A stretch of DNA of 64,000 nucleotides from Paroedura picta. Taxonomy: Eukaryota; Chordata; Lepidosauria; Squamata; Gekkonidae. The stretch's first letter is position 1; every line of letters begins with the position of its first letter. The position numbers and the translations under genes are program-made. Under the pieces are notes generated by a model. The model did not search any database, was not told where the DNA came from, and saw only the letters and a list, made by a program, of their open reading frames with translations. Location: the NCBI RefSeq assembly GCF_049243985.1, contig NC_135381.1, forward strand, positions 19,331,345 to 19,395,344. Reading direction: 5' to 3'. Positions 23,155-35,162 of the stretch are shown here, one piece after another.

Positions 23155-24737
23155 CTCCTGAATGTGGTACTCAAAAAGCCAGTTCCTGGTCCCAGGCAGA
23201 GCAAGCCCTGCTTCAGGCAGGTAATTCTGTTACTAAAAGGTTCTCCACGACAGTGCAAGAAATCAGGCTTGGCTATCTTTAGCAGCAGCCAAGGGGTGGG
23301 CTTGAAACTGGAGCCTAACCCAAAAATGGGCATGCAACTGCTCAGCCTTCCAGAATCATCTGGTTGCCCCCAGGGAGAAGGAATGTCACGTGGAGCAGCT
23401 TGATTCAGAGACTGTTTTTTTTCCTTGCCCACATTACTTTACAAATGCAACACCAACACTGGTTGAAGCCAGCTTGGTGTAGTGGTTAGGAGTGCGGACT
23501 TCTAATCTGTCAAGCTGGGTTTGATTCTGTGCTCCTCCACCTGCAGCCAGCTGGGTGATTTTGGGCTTGCCACAGCACTGATAAAGCTGTTCTTACTGAG
23601 CAGTAATATCAGGGTTCTCTCAGCCTCACCTCCCTCACAGGGTGTCTGTTGTGGGGAGAGGAAAGGGAAGGCAATTGGAAGCCACTTTGAGACTCCTTCG
23701 GGTAGGGAGAAGCGGCATATAAGAACCAACTCTTCTTCAGTAATCTCAGGGCTCTCTCAGCCCCCCTTCCCTCAGAGGGCGTCTGTTGTGGGGAGAGGAA
23801 AGGGAAGGAGACTGGAAGCCCCTTTGAGACTCCTTCTGGCAGAGCTGTTCTGACTGAGCAGTAATATCAGGGATATCTCAGCCTCACCACCCTCACAGGG
23901 TGTTTGTGGTGGGGAGAGGAAAGGGAAGGTGACTACAAGCTGCTTTGAGACTCCTTTGGGTAGAGAAAAGCAACATATAAGAACCAAGTAATCTTTCTGC
24001 CTTGCAGGTAGGCACAGAAAGAAGATGCAGTTTTTACTTTTGCACTGACAAAATGTCACAAAGCTATTTTCACAGCTTATCCTAAACTCACTTGAGGCAT
24101 TCCTGCAGCTGCCTTCAAATCGACAGACAGCCACCTCAGCTAGAAAGTAGGCTGAACCTCCTGCTACAGATTATTGGCTATGCTGATATCCACGTAGGTG
24201 CCGACACAGCATTTGTGAAAGATTTAAGATTGCTTTAAGTGCCACACTTAGAATCATACAAATCAGTTTACCACCCATCAAGAGGTGGTCTTTTGAGGTG
24301 GTCTTCCTGCCATTTCAAGACAACTGTGGGAATGGGAATCAATGAGCAAGCTGACAGTGAAAGCAATCCATGTGTCTGGGGGAGAGGACCCTACCTAAAC
24401 ACCACCAGGAAGAACTAGTGCTAATGGCAAGCAAAAGGTGGTCAGAGAGGGAGCCTGGGGAAGCCAGATGTTCTAATTTTTCCCTTAACAACAAAGTGGA
24501 AACCTTCTCAGTGAGCAGTTCTGGAGAAAGAAACATAACAGGATTGCAGAAACCAAATTTATTTCTGGGTTTCCTAGGAACCCACATAAAGATGTAAATT
24601 TCCCATACAACACATTGTGTGAACTTGTGAGAGACAAGAAAGAGAGAATGCTGAACTAGTCCCCATCTCACAGGGGCTCATTCTGATTGTGGCATAAAAA
24701 TATTACACATAGACCAGAGGTGGCTGAGATGCACATT
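23155..24737. other. Region upstream of ITGB1BP2 down to the SLC25A15-like 3' end
   Basis: It holds the presumed ITGB1BP2 5' UTR/promoter immediately above 23154, which is not CpG-rich (consistent with a tissue-restricted gene), then a Sauria SINE array at 23466-23990. No further gene is seen. Confidence 0.5.
23466..23990 (+). mobile_element. Sauria-type SINE with three tandem body modules
   Basis: The head AGCCAGCTTGGTGTAGTGGT begins at about 23468 and the first body ends near 23735 with AAGAACCAACTCTTCTTC. Two more partial bodies follow, each starting at the GAGCAGTAAT/CAGTAATCTCAGGG segment and repeating CTGTTGTGGGGAGAGGAAAG and TTTGAGACTCCTT. The last ends AAGAACCAAGTAATC. The same module is repeated in the copy at 1675. 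Confidence 0.78.
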
Positions 24738-24743
24738 TTTATT
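24738..24743 (-). terminator. Candidate polyadenylation signal of the SLC25A15-like gene
   Basis: AATAAA on the minus strand (plus-strand TTTATT) 367 bp below the stop codon, giving a 3' UTR of about 24740-25109. Confidence 0.5.
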
Positions 24744-25109
24744 GTAGTAAAAAAAAGGAAAAGATACTCTTTCAAAGTGATTGCCTGCATGACATGGAGG
24801 CAGGGAAGGCAGTGGGAGAAGAATGCAATTGGTCATTTCACTACCTCCCCCAATAAGTCCTGCTGTGTTGTGTGTGTGTATGTGTTTGGAGGGGGGGGGA
24901 CAGTGTCACTGCAGGTCTTCAGGACATATGCCACACAAAGACTACTCTGGAATGTCTCCTGCTTTCAACCCAACGACAGACACCCTGAAATCCAAAAAGG
25001 CCTGCTCTCTCTCTCAGGCCTAGCTGTAAACAGTCCCGTTAAAAGGGGAAGGTTCAAGTGCTGCTCCATCCTGCATATGAGTCGCTCGCTCCAGGACCAG
25101 GCACTGCTG

Positions 25110-28100
25110 TCAGGTTGTCCTTTCAGCCAGGCTGGTCAGCTTTTTCTGGGTCATTTCATAGGCGAGGAAGAGGGCACCATTGGAGGGCAGTGCTCGGATC
25201 ACTGTTGGCATAAGCCCACAGTAAAGAGCCATCACACCTGCAATATAAATACAAGGCAAAACAGTAAGGCCAGGGAGAAGAGGGCAATCTTTGGAGAGAA
25301 GCTGCATCTGCAAACAACCCAAGCATAGCCCGTTCCTTTCCACACACCTAGCATTTGTTTTGATATATATTTATACCCCACTTTGGTCTCCAAGGAGGAC
25401 CCAAAGTGGCTTAAATATTGTTCTCCCCTACTCCAATATTCCTGTGATGTGGCTTATATTGAGAGAAACTAACTGATCCAGTGTCAGCCAGCGAGCTTCC
25501 ATGGCAGAGTCGGGATTCAAACCTGAGTTTCCAAGATTTCCAGTCCAAGATTAATCACTACACCATGCTGGCATTTGAGGAGGCCAGGCTTATATGGATC
25601 ACTTGCCTTCAGTCCGTAAGATGTGCAGGAAAGAAAGCAGAAAGCCGTCTTGCCGCCCAGCCATAGACAGCACCTGAATCCGAGACTTCACTGAATCAAT
25701 GGGATAGACAGCCAGCCAGAAGGCTGCACCACCAATTCCACCACTCACTGTGACAGGAAGAGCTCCTACAAAACAAGGTAGCCATACTGGTAATCGGCTG
25801 TTGTCAAATGGATGATGCAGATCAACTCTCAGAACCTTCTGGAAATCCCCAGACCTCACAGAATGCTCCGTGCCCTTGACTCATAGCAGTACTTGGTTCC
25901 CCACAGTATGGGAGTTTATTTGGCTATGCTTTAAAGCAGGGGTAGTCAACCTGTGGTCCTCCAGATGTTTGTGGACTACAATTCCCATGAGCCCTGCCAG
26001 CGTTTGCTGGCAGGGGCTCATGGGAATTGTAGTCCACAAACATCTGGAGGACCACAGGTTGACTACCCCTGCTTTAAAGCACATGTTCAAGACTCCAAAT
26101 GCCTTGGTGTGGGAACTTTCCAGTGTCTTCAAGCTTCCCTACTGGATCCTAGGGCACAGATTTATAGGTGGAACTGCACAAAGGCCAAGCAGAAAAGCAG
26201 AACAAGGGAGAGAGATTTCAGTAAGGGGTTTTTAATCTAGCAGGAAAATATTGGCAGAGCATCAAGCTGTAGTTCTCAGTGTTACCAGGGTTGGCCAAGA
26301 AAAAATATTTCTCAAACATGCACATAACCACTAGGGGAAGATGGCCATTGTAATTCCCTGTCAGTGTGTGACCTCAGTGCTGTACCTGACCAGGTGTGTT
26401 GGAAAGTAGTAAGAGAGTGCCAAGACCCTGCTCACTGCTTGCTTCCCAAGAGGTTACCTAAAGCCATAAGCTACAACTTGATGGTCATTATGCATCTTCA
26501 AACAATCATTGGCAAAAGAGAAAGCCAAGCAATCAGCGGGATTGTAGCCAGAGTTGCAATAAGACCAAGCAACTCCAAAATAAGTGCTAGAGGCTAAGAG
26601 ACTTTCAGGACAGCCCTTCCACTTGTGGGTAGCAGTTCCCCCCCCCCCAAAAAAATTAAAATTCTACCTTAGTCTTGACTACTGAGGCAGTGCTTAGGTC
26701 CTCCGTGTCCAATGTTCAATGTCCAGTCTCTTCCCTGCTCATATGTTGCAACTGCAGGACAGACACAGCCCCCCTTTTCTTATAAACACCTTTGCTACGC
26801 AAGCAGGTCTAGTTCCCGTGGTTCAGTGCATTTCTTCCAATAGAACCTCTGGATCAGCCTTATGACTTTCTAACTAACTTCCTCCAATTTGTAAACAGAA
26901 CAGAACAATAGGCAACCTCAGGTTGCAGTTATCAGCCAGCCTTGCTTACCCAACTCCTCCTTTGTCTGTCCAGCCTGGAGAAAGAAGCTTCGACTGACTT
27001 CGTAACCCCCAAAGAAGAAGAAATAGCCAGGTACCTCCCGCAGCCATGTACTGGTCAGTCCTTGGAAGAAACCTAGGGGGCCCTCCGATTGGAAGATGGC
27101 CTTCATCACGGTCCATGTGGAGCTGCAAAAGAATGAGAGGAATACGGTGACGCACAAACAGTGTGAAGGAAGAAAGAAGCAAAACTGAATACAAATAAAA
27201 GCAAGCCAGGACTCTTTTGGGGAACTCACTACACAAGATGCATCAACTGTCATGTGACTCTTAAGAGTACAGCTTAATGTAAGAGTATTTAGTTGACAAC
27301 TTTTGGTTGTAGCGCTTAAACCATCGTTGGACCCGTGGGACCTGGCCAGCTACTGACCAGTCGCACATTTGGCGCTTCTTGGGAAGGTTGTTGAAAGGGC
27401 CGGGGCTCCTGGCATTTCTGGAGGAAACTTCGGCCCTCGATCCTTATCAGTCTGGTTTCTGCCCTGGCCATGGGTGCAGACGGTGTTGGTCGCCTTGTTG
27501 GATGATCTCCGTCACCAGCTGGATCAAGACGGATTGTCCGTGCTTGTTCTGTTAGACCTGTCAGCCTCGTTTGATGTGGTTGACTAAGAACTGCTGGCAC
27601 ATCGCCTCACTGGGAGGGGGATAAGGGGCACAGCTCTTAGCTGGATATGCTCCTTTCTCCATAACCGGATACAGAGGGTGGCTGTGGGGAATGAGTTATC
27701 GCGCCCTTATCGGCTCTCTTGTGGGGTCCCTCAGGGCGCAGTGCTCTCCCCCACACTCTTCAACATCTTTATGCACCCTCTGGCCCAGCTGATGACACCC
27801 AGCTCTATCTCCTCATGGACAGCCACCTGGATTCCCCATGCCCCTCAGATCCATTCACCAGATGTTTAGAAGCAGTGGCTGAATGGCTCAAGAACTCAAC
27901 CCCTCCAAGTCCTGTGGTTGGGAGGTAAGGGGACAGATCAGGAAGCACATCTCCCCACCCTAGCAGGGATGCAACTTAAGATCGTACTCCAGACCAGGAA
28001 TTTGGGGGTGACCATTGATGCCTCATTAACTTTGGGGGCACAGGTCAAAAGAGTAGCCGGCCAGGCATTTTTCCATCTTCGCCAAGCCCGGCTACTAGCA

Positions 28101-30271
28101 CCCTACCTGTTCCCTGAAAACTTGGCCACAGTGATCCACGTGACAGTCACCTCCATAATAGATTTCTGTAACTCACTCTATGCAGACCTGCCTTTGGGCT
28201 TGATCCAGAAATTACATCTGATCCAAAATGCAGCTGCTAGGGTCCTCATGGGAACATCTTGGAGGGCCCATATCCAGTTGCGATCCGGATCTGGTTCAAG
28301 GTTCTAGTTTTGACTTTCAAGACCATACGCAGTCTGGGCCCCGTATATTTGAGGGACCACCTGTTGTCCTATGCCACCCGCAGGGCCTTATGCTCTGAGA
28401 GTTCGAATCTTTTGCTCATTCCCAGCCTCAGGGAAGCGCGCCTGACCTCGACCATGGCCAGGGCCTTTTCAGTCCTGGCCCCAACCTGGTGGAATGAGCT
28501 CCCAGAGGAGCTGTGGGCCCTGCGGGAGCATTCAGCATTCCACAAGGCCTGCAAAATGGAGCTCCTCCACCTGGCCTGCAGTTGACGCTGGGCGGCCAGG
28601 TAGATCAGGCCCCTCCTATAGAAGCAGCATTGACAAATTCCACCTGCGCCTTCTTCCTCCCTCCCCCTTTAAGATACTGCAGCATTGTTAGACCTGGGGC
28701 GTGTCTGCCACCGTGTCTTATGGGTTTTTATGTCTGTTTTTAAGGGGATTTTATTGGGGTTTTATTCAGATGAATGTAACCAGCCGCAAGCCTTCAGGGA
28801 GCAGCAGGCAATAAATTGAATAAATAAATAAAATTGAAACTCTGTCCCAGAGTACCTGCGTTGTGAAAGAGCAGTCTGTCCTGTAATTTTCATCTCATGT
28901 AGAGCTTGCATCCGGCACTTCACTAGCTCTGTGGGGCACAGAACCATGGAGGAGAAGACAGAAGCAAAGGAACCAGCAATCGCACTGTGCAAGTCGCTAT
29001 AATGGAAGAGAGATCCTCAAAAGGAGAATAACAATTGCTAAACCCACCTCCAGTCCATAACAATAAGCAGCACTAAATCTAGACCCTCTAGACTCCTGAA
29101 ATCCCTATTGCAGGTTGTCTTTTGCCAGCCAAAATGAACCAACAATGTGAAGACCACACTTGGAGGCACCACCGCTTCCCCTTAGTGCTCTGTAAAATGC
29201 TAATTTATACCAGTGCTACCAACCTCATGTGCAGGAAGCTTCCCTACCTGAGCTCCACACTGTTGCCAAGTCCAAAGAAGTGCCTGACCAACTGCTGACA
29301 AAACCCATAGCAGGCAAACAGTACTGCATTCTCAGCAGCATTGGCCAGTAACGCTGGAGTGGTGCCCTGGTAGAGACCATACATGCCCTCCTGCTGGTAG
29401 GTCTTGAGGGAGCAGTCGAAGAAGCCCCGGTACATGGCTGGAAAGGTCTGCATCTTCACCTTGATGGTGTCAAAGGGCTGCCCGCTCACCACACAGGCTA
29501 CACCTCCTGCAAGGAACCCTGTCAGTGCCATTTACTTCCAAAATCCACTGCAAGACACACTTTTCCAGATCTACCACCAGAAACCCAATGGGATAGAAAC
29601 CCCCCAAAATGGAGCCCCTTGACTTCTCCCCTTATCCAATACGATGGACCATTTTCTGTGATGGAGCCTCTCTTGAATGGGTGTGTTGGGGGGCCAGGAA
29701 CACTTAAGGAATAGTCAGCAATCAGCTCAGCCAGAAAGCCAGTTTGAGAACATAAGCAGAGCTGGTGGCACAAACAGGATCACTACTTCACTTCCTCCTC
29801 TGCTTACAGACTTAATACCTGGAGGCCAGGTTTAGCTCATGGCTGCCAGTTGCTGGCCTCCAGCATCATGGGCAGCTCACTTGAGAATACAGACCACCAC
29901 CAGCATGGAAGGCACCTTTCAGCCGCTCAGGCAAAGATAATGACAAAATGTTACCCTGGCTGGATGAAAGATCACCGACAGCCCACCCTTTCTACCCATC
30001 CCAGACTCACAAGAGTCCTTCCTCATTCTCTGCTTTGGAATTCAGTCCTCCAGTATTCTTACCCAAGCCAGATATACTTACCTTCTCTTTGCAGCCAGTG
30101 CCCAAAGTCTCCAAATTCCCCCCAACTAACCATCCTTGATCTCTAAAGAGGTCCATCAAAGGGTGTACCCTGCTTACCAGTCTCCCACCACTAAGACTCA
30201 CCAGCAGCCCCGGCAGTTAAGTCAACAAGCATTTGCACCACTGGGTGGACTTTGGCTTGTTCAGAAGGCAT
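25110..30271 (-). CDS. Mitochondrial ornithine carrier-like protein (SLC25A15 family), complete, 6 coding exons
   Basis: An inner-membrane SLC25 carrier, closest in memory to SLC25A15/ORC1, the ornithine-citrulline antiporter of the urea cycle. Exons in transcript order: 30202-30271, 29248-29506, 28856-28996, 26950-27122, 25607-25765, 25110-25237. They total 930 nt, 309 aa plus stop (human 301), with all phases consistent. The three carrier signatures are present: [20 protein letters not shown] and [10 protein letters not shown]. Ornithine-carrier blocks include [58 protein letters not shown] and [11 protein letters not shown]. The start [20 protein letters not shown] matches the family, whose N-terminus leads into LTAGAAGG. 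Five introns are GT-AG or better; the last has a GC donor (GAAG then GCAAGT, 25606-25601), with a perfect GC-AG consensus. Intron 3 contains an L2-like LINE. It may be a paralogue of SLC25A15 rather than the orthologue, because human SLC25A15 lies on chromosome 13. The frame is intact and looks functional. Confidence 0.92.
25345..25578 (-). mobile_element. SINE-like repeat in intron 5 of the SLC25A15-like gene
   Basis: The plus strand begins TATATTTATACCCCACTTTG, has a body with CAAGGAGGACCCAAAGTGGC, and ends with GGGATTCAAACCTGAGTTTCC and AATCACTACACCATGCTGGC, an inverted tRNA-like head. Related in plan to the Sauria copies but diverged. Confidence 0.55.
25937..26071. mobile_element. hAT-type palindromic MITE, copy D
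   Basis: A 135-bp almost perfect palindrome of the GTGGTCCTCCAGATGTTTG subtype, with exact 8-bp target duplication CTTTAAAG at 25929-25936 and 26072-26079. It lies in intron 4 of the SLC25A15-like gene. Confidence 0.93.
27316..28835 (+). mobile_element. L2-like LINE, partial ORF2 (reverse transcriptase to C-terminus) and tail
   Basis: Antisense to the host gene in intron 3 of the SLC25A15-like gene. Reverse transcriptase blocks are readable: [14 protein letters not shown] (motif A), [18 protein letters not shown] (motif B) and [11 protein letters not shown] (motif C, the YADD region with its first residue lost). Downstream are [46 protein letters not shown] and [20 protein letters not shown]. 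The tail has ACCAGCCGCAAGCC and AATAAATAAATAAA near 28810-28832. It is 5'-truncated and has several frame breaks, so it is dead. Confidence 0.85.
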
Positions 30272-31314
30272 CTCTGTGGAGACAGTAAAAATGTGGGGGT
30301 TCAAAGCAGATTCCCAGGCTGGAGGAAATGAAAACCAAGCTGGGGTTAGCAGACTCAGCCAACTTTCTGCCGTTATCACTTATATGGTTTATTCCCAAAT
30401 TGAGAGAATGGGGTGGGGGACACAATACTGTAACAGTGGAAGGTGATGGTGCCTGCAACATGAGGAATGGGATGGAAGGTAGACCTGATCCTTCTGGGGT
30501 GCAAGAAGCCTGGGGGAAGTAAATGGGGTGGGGCATGGCTACTCCAGCCTATTCTGGCTGCTGATGCTATAAAGGAAGCTGGGTATAGTTTGGTCTCAGC
30601 TATGGTGGAGAAATGAGGGTGGGGAAGTGCAGTCAAGTATTGGTCCAGGAACAGCAGTCTTCTCCCACAGAGTAGTCTTGGGAGATGAGGAACACATAAC
30701 CATGTTATGTCAGAGGACTGGAGGACAGAAACCCTTTTGACAGAGTGCTGGAGGAATGGGAGCAGTCAATTTCTGTCCTCAACAGCCTAGCCTCTGAGCA
30801 AGAAATGCTCTTTGAATTACCACGGAAAAATCCAGACATTCACAAGTGGAGGTTCCCATTACCTGGTGCTTGATATGATCAGCTGCTCCTTGCAGTGGCT
30901 CAAATGACTGTTAAAGGGCCATCTACCTGACAGGATCAGAGGCAACCCAACACACTTCTTGAAGGTTGCCATGTTTTCATCTAATGAGGCTTCTGTGACA
31001 AACAGAAATTCCATTGAATCACGGCCCACTTCTGTGGACTGAGGGAGCACTCTCTGTGCTATCTCACTGGGGCACAAGTGGCCTCTCCACTTCCAGGAAA
31101 TGCTGCCTGTAAAGTTGGGTGGACTCATTTGTGTGTAGTGCGGGAAGACAATCTTCCCATGCCTTGTTTACAGTAGCTTTCCATTAAAAATAGCTGATTT
31201 ACCAAGTTTGAATACTTTATATCACAGTTATGAACATGGATCTCTCGCAATTTACCTTTTTGAAGTGAGAGTATTTTTGTTCCTTTACATGCATTTCTAG
31301 TACCCAGACCCATT

Positions 31315-32515
31315 TTATTGATTTGTTTATTTTATTACGTTTACATACTGCCCTCCCCTGACGCTCTGGGTGGTTTACAGTGAAATTCATGATAATACAA
31401 AGAACACCATCATTAGAAAATATAATTGCGAACATGTAATATTTCTAATAGTAAAGCCCATAACAATAGAATGTTTAACATTTAATGTTTAATTATAACT
31501 TTCTGATATTGCAGCTCATTTTATTTTCCAGCGCTGTGGTTTGACGCCATCGGCGAGATGTAGTTGGTGGTGGGAGAGGTCTCTAGGCTCTCACTGGTGT
31601 ATTACTTTATTGGTCTTGATTGAAAGCCCAGTGGAAGAGTTCCCTTTTGCAGGCCCTGCAGAACTGTCCTAGTTCCAGTAGGGCCCTGATCTTCTCTGGG
31701 AGCTCATTCCACCAGGTGAGGACCAGGATGGAGAAAGTCCTGGCCTTGGTTGAGGCCAAATAAGATTGAGGCCCTGGGGCCAGGGATCACCAGTTTATTG
31801 GTGCCTGCATAGTGCTCCCTGGGAGGCATAGGTGGAGAGGCGATCCCTCAGAAAGGGCCTAGGCTGCATATGGCCTTGATGGTGATTACTAAAACTTTAA
31901 GCCTGATCCGCTATTCAACTGGTAACTACTGCAGCTGTTGGAGTGTGGGTCTGATGTGGGCCCTCCAAGGTGTTCTCATAAGAACCATGACAGCTGCACT
32001 CTGGACCAGTTGCAGTTTCCAGGTCAGGGATAAGGGTAGGCCCCGCATAGAGTAATCCAGTCTAGACGTGACTGTTGTTCAGATCACCTTGGCTAGGTGT
32101 TCAGGGTCCAGGTAGAGCACTAGTAGCCTGGCTTGGCGCAGGTGAAAGAATGCCATCCTCGCTAGTCTTGTGACCTGCTCCTCCATGGAGTGGGAGGTGT
32201 CAAGGATCACCCCCAGGTTCCTGGCTGAGTGCACAACAGATAGTTGCACCCTCTCCAGGTAGGGTGAACTCACTTCCTCGCCTGGGCCTTTCTTGCCAAA
32301 CCACAGGACCTTCATCTTTGAAGGATTAAATTTCAGATGATATTGCTTGAGCCAGTCCGTGAGAGCTTCCAGGCATCTGGCTAATGAGTCTGGGGGTAAG
32401 CCAGCATAGCCGTCCATCATGAGGAAAAGCTGGGTGTCATCTGCGTATTGGTGACAACCCATTAGCTGGTCACGTGCATTTTGGAGGGAAACAACGTGCA
32501 AGTGTGCCATGTCAG
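31315..32515 (-). mobile_element. L2-like LINE, 3' half
   Basis: In reverse orientation. An open stretch on the minus strand, 32510-32079, reads through QYADDTQLFLMMDG (reverse transcriptase motif C), ARCLEALTDWLKQYHLKFNP, SKMKVLWFGKKGPGEE and ARNLGVILDTSHSMEEQVTR to [15 protein letters not shown]. The 3' end at about 31315-31385 has the family's terminal ACCACCCAGAGCG..GGGGAGGGCAGTATG block and an A-rich tail. 5'-truncated and broken further 3'. Confidence 0.83.
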
Positions 32516-34289
32516 GGCTGTAGCGCCCCCTAAAGGAGCTTAGCTAAAACTTTCTGCAGCCCGTGTTGGGCTGCATCACAAAACGGATAATGGACCTTGT
32601 GGTATCCCGCATTGGAGTTGTCAGCAATGAGATTGGTTCGCTCCAATTGCTACCCCCTGTCTGACCCCGGAGAAAGGAGATCAGCCATTGAAGGGCTGGC
32701 CCTCATATCCCCTAGTCATGCTTCAGAAGTGGTTGTGTCCTGACACATATGTGGCTGCCAGTGAATCAGACTGAACTAATTAGGGGTTAGGTAAACAGAG
32801 TGGGGAGGAGCCCCCCCCCCCCAGGAATGTTGCACAGGAAATTTCCCTGCTTTGAGGTAGGCTGCATTGTGAGCCTTTACGCTCTCCCTTTGGCGTCATC
32901 TCTTGGCTTGCACCAGGCCGCTTAGGGTCCAGTGGGAGCTGTTGACTTCTGTCAGAGCTGCATCTGACCGCTGAAGTTTAACCTCTGCCCTACATTGTGG
33001 TGAGATCAGACCCATGCCAGAAAACAAAAGCTATTTGAAAGACGATGCTTCTGTGGAATTAACTCTCAGTAAATGCTGGACCAAATCACAGTAGGAGAAA
33101 CATAATATAATTCACTCTGGAACTTTTACTTCAGGAAATTTTACACTATTTTAGTACTATAAGATTGGACACTCAATTGAGAGTTGGCAATTGGGTACTA
33201 CAAGAATGGATGATAAGATTCAGCACAAAGAGCTCTTTCAGCAGATAACCACTGAAGAGAGAAACTGCAGTGAGGTGGGAGAGGGGGTCCATCATGGACT
33301 CAGATTCCTCTACAGACCACCGTCTCACTTCCTTCCCAGGAAGAAATGGTAGAACTGTTTCTGTCATTATGCTGTACCATCAGACATTCTGATTACCGTT
33401 TCTAGATTTTAGGTCCAGCTTGCCGAAGGAACTTTGTGTTAAGACCAATGCATACAGAAAGCTTGGTTCATAACAAGCCGGTGGCATATAGAGGCCAATT
33501 AAAAAGAACAGCAAACTACAGAACATGTGCTTATCCTGCTCGGGGATCATTGGAAGGCTGTGGATAGCCCAGAATGGAGGGAACAGTGATTATCATCATG
33601 CAGCTGAACTCTGTCTGCCAAGCTTATGCACGGGTGAAATTCCAGTTGATTAGAGCTTCTGACAAGCCTCATGCCAAGTCACCTCAGCTACCCTTCCTGC
33701 TCATCACCACGCCTTTTGTTTTCATGCCAGCTTTGGAGAACATTCATCATGTTTCTGTGGTGGCTAGTCAGCCAGCCTCAATATGCTGGCTGGAAGCTCG
33801 TTCAGACATATAGTTACACAGACCAAGCACCTCCATTTAAAGAGAAGCCAACACTCTTGTCTTGTCTGTATTCACAAACAGCTGCAAAGAATGCTTCCGC
33901 CACACATCTTCAGAACAGGATGTATGGCTGCACTGAAGCCACTACATAACCATCTGTAAAATGCTGAATATGCTTGTTCCCCCACTGCCTTGATACCTTT
34001 CCATATGCATTATCACACTCCTCCCCAAAAGTGTGTGTGTGGGGGGGGGGGGGAAGTAATCTACATAACCCATTACAGAACTACAAATATTAACTAGTAG
34101 TCCAGTTAGCAACTTGCTTCTGTAGTCGCATCAAAATAAAAGACACCCTCCCTCCCCGAAAACTTTTTGGCTGCCATTGTCTCCCCCATGCAATTACGCC
34201 ATAGCTCCATTGCACAACCAAGAAGAAACTGGAACAAATGCTGCCAAAATGTCTTCAATGAATTACATCTTTTTATTTCTAGAGCATTC

Positions 34290-34345
34290 AAGGCAGCATT
34301 TATTTATTTTGTTCGGATTTTTATACTGCCCTTCCATTTCAGTTT
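34290..34345 (-). mobile_element. L2-like LINE tail fragment
   Basis: Plus-strand TTATTTATTTTGTTCGGATT then TTTATACTGCCCTTCCATTT resembles the inverted 3' terminus of the L2-like elements in this window. Only the tail is recognisable. Confidence 0.45.
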
Positions 34346-35027
34346 TGTCTTGGTTGTTGTATCTTACTACTGTGTAGTCCTTCTTTTGTATAGCTGCATT
34401 GTAGGCATACTCCCTTCTCTGTAGCAGAATCATTGGTGGTATTGCCCCCAACATTAGCCAATATTGAGAAAAAATTAAGCAGATACATACCAATAGAAGT
34501 TCAAGCAGCCAACAGCTCTGCAAAGCAAAAAATCCCCACAAGCACCACAGCTGACAATGTTTGAAGGCTGGATGAACTTTGAGCAGTGCTAATACCCCCT
34601 TCCTCTGCAATCTTCTAGCACACCTTGTTTATATAGGGCTGGGGTTCTTACAGAAAGCAGTTATCTTGGATTATGCTGTTTGCAACAACAGGGCTCCTGA
34701 CTGGCTGATTACCGCTCCCCAGTAGATTTCTAGATAGAAGGGCAAACTGCTATGAAGTTTCTTCTGCAATCTACTGTGAGATCTGGTTTGCCTTACACTG
34801 ACCTCCAACAGGAGGTTCTTTGTACCCAAGCAGCCCAGCTCTTCTATGGCCAGAGAGGTCATCCTTGAAGTAACAGACTGAGGATTGTAAAGCAGCAGGC
34901 TACTGACCACCCAATGTGGGCAATGCTGGTATAGGGTTGCATTCTAAGTGGGAGGTATGACACATGGCTTTCATGGCTGCCAACAATGCTTCATAAAATC
35001 AGGCCACAGCATTGATTTTTACCCTGT

Positions 35028-35162
35028 ACTAGGTGAGACTCAGAGAGCCTTGATATTACTGCTCGGCCAGAACAGTGTTATCAATGCTATGATGATGCCT
35101 GTGGGGATCAAACTGGCTCTCTGGATTAGAAGCCACCTTTCTTAACCACTACGCCATGCTAG
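35028..35162 (-). mobile_element. Partial Sauria-type SINE
   Basis: Only the head half is kept, inverted: GATATTACTGCTCGGCCAGA, then GATTAGAAGCCACC and TAACCACTACGCCATGCTAG. The body end is absent. Confidence 0.65.

Noticed and set aside
24687-25328. 213-codon plus-strand open frame at the SLC25A15-like 3' end
   Set aside because: It spans the carrier's 3' UTR and last exon antisense, has no domain and no splice context.
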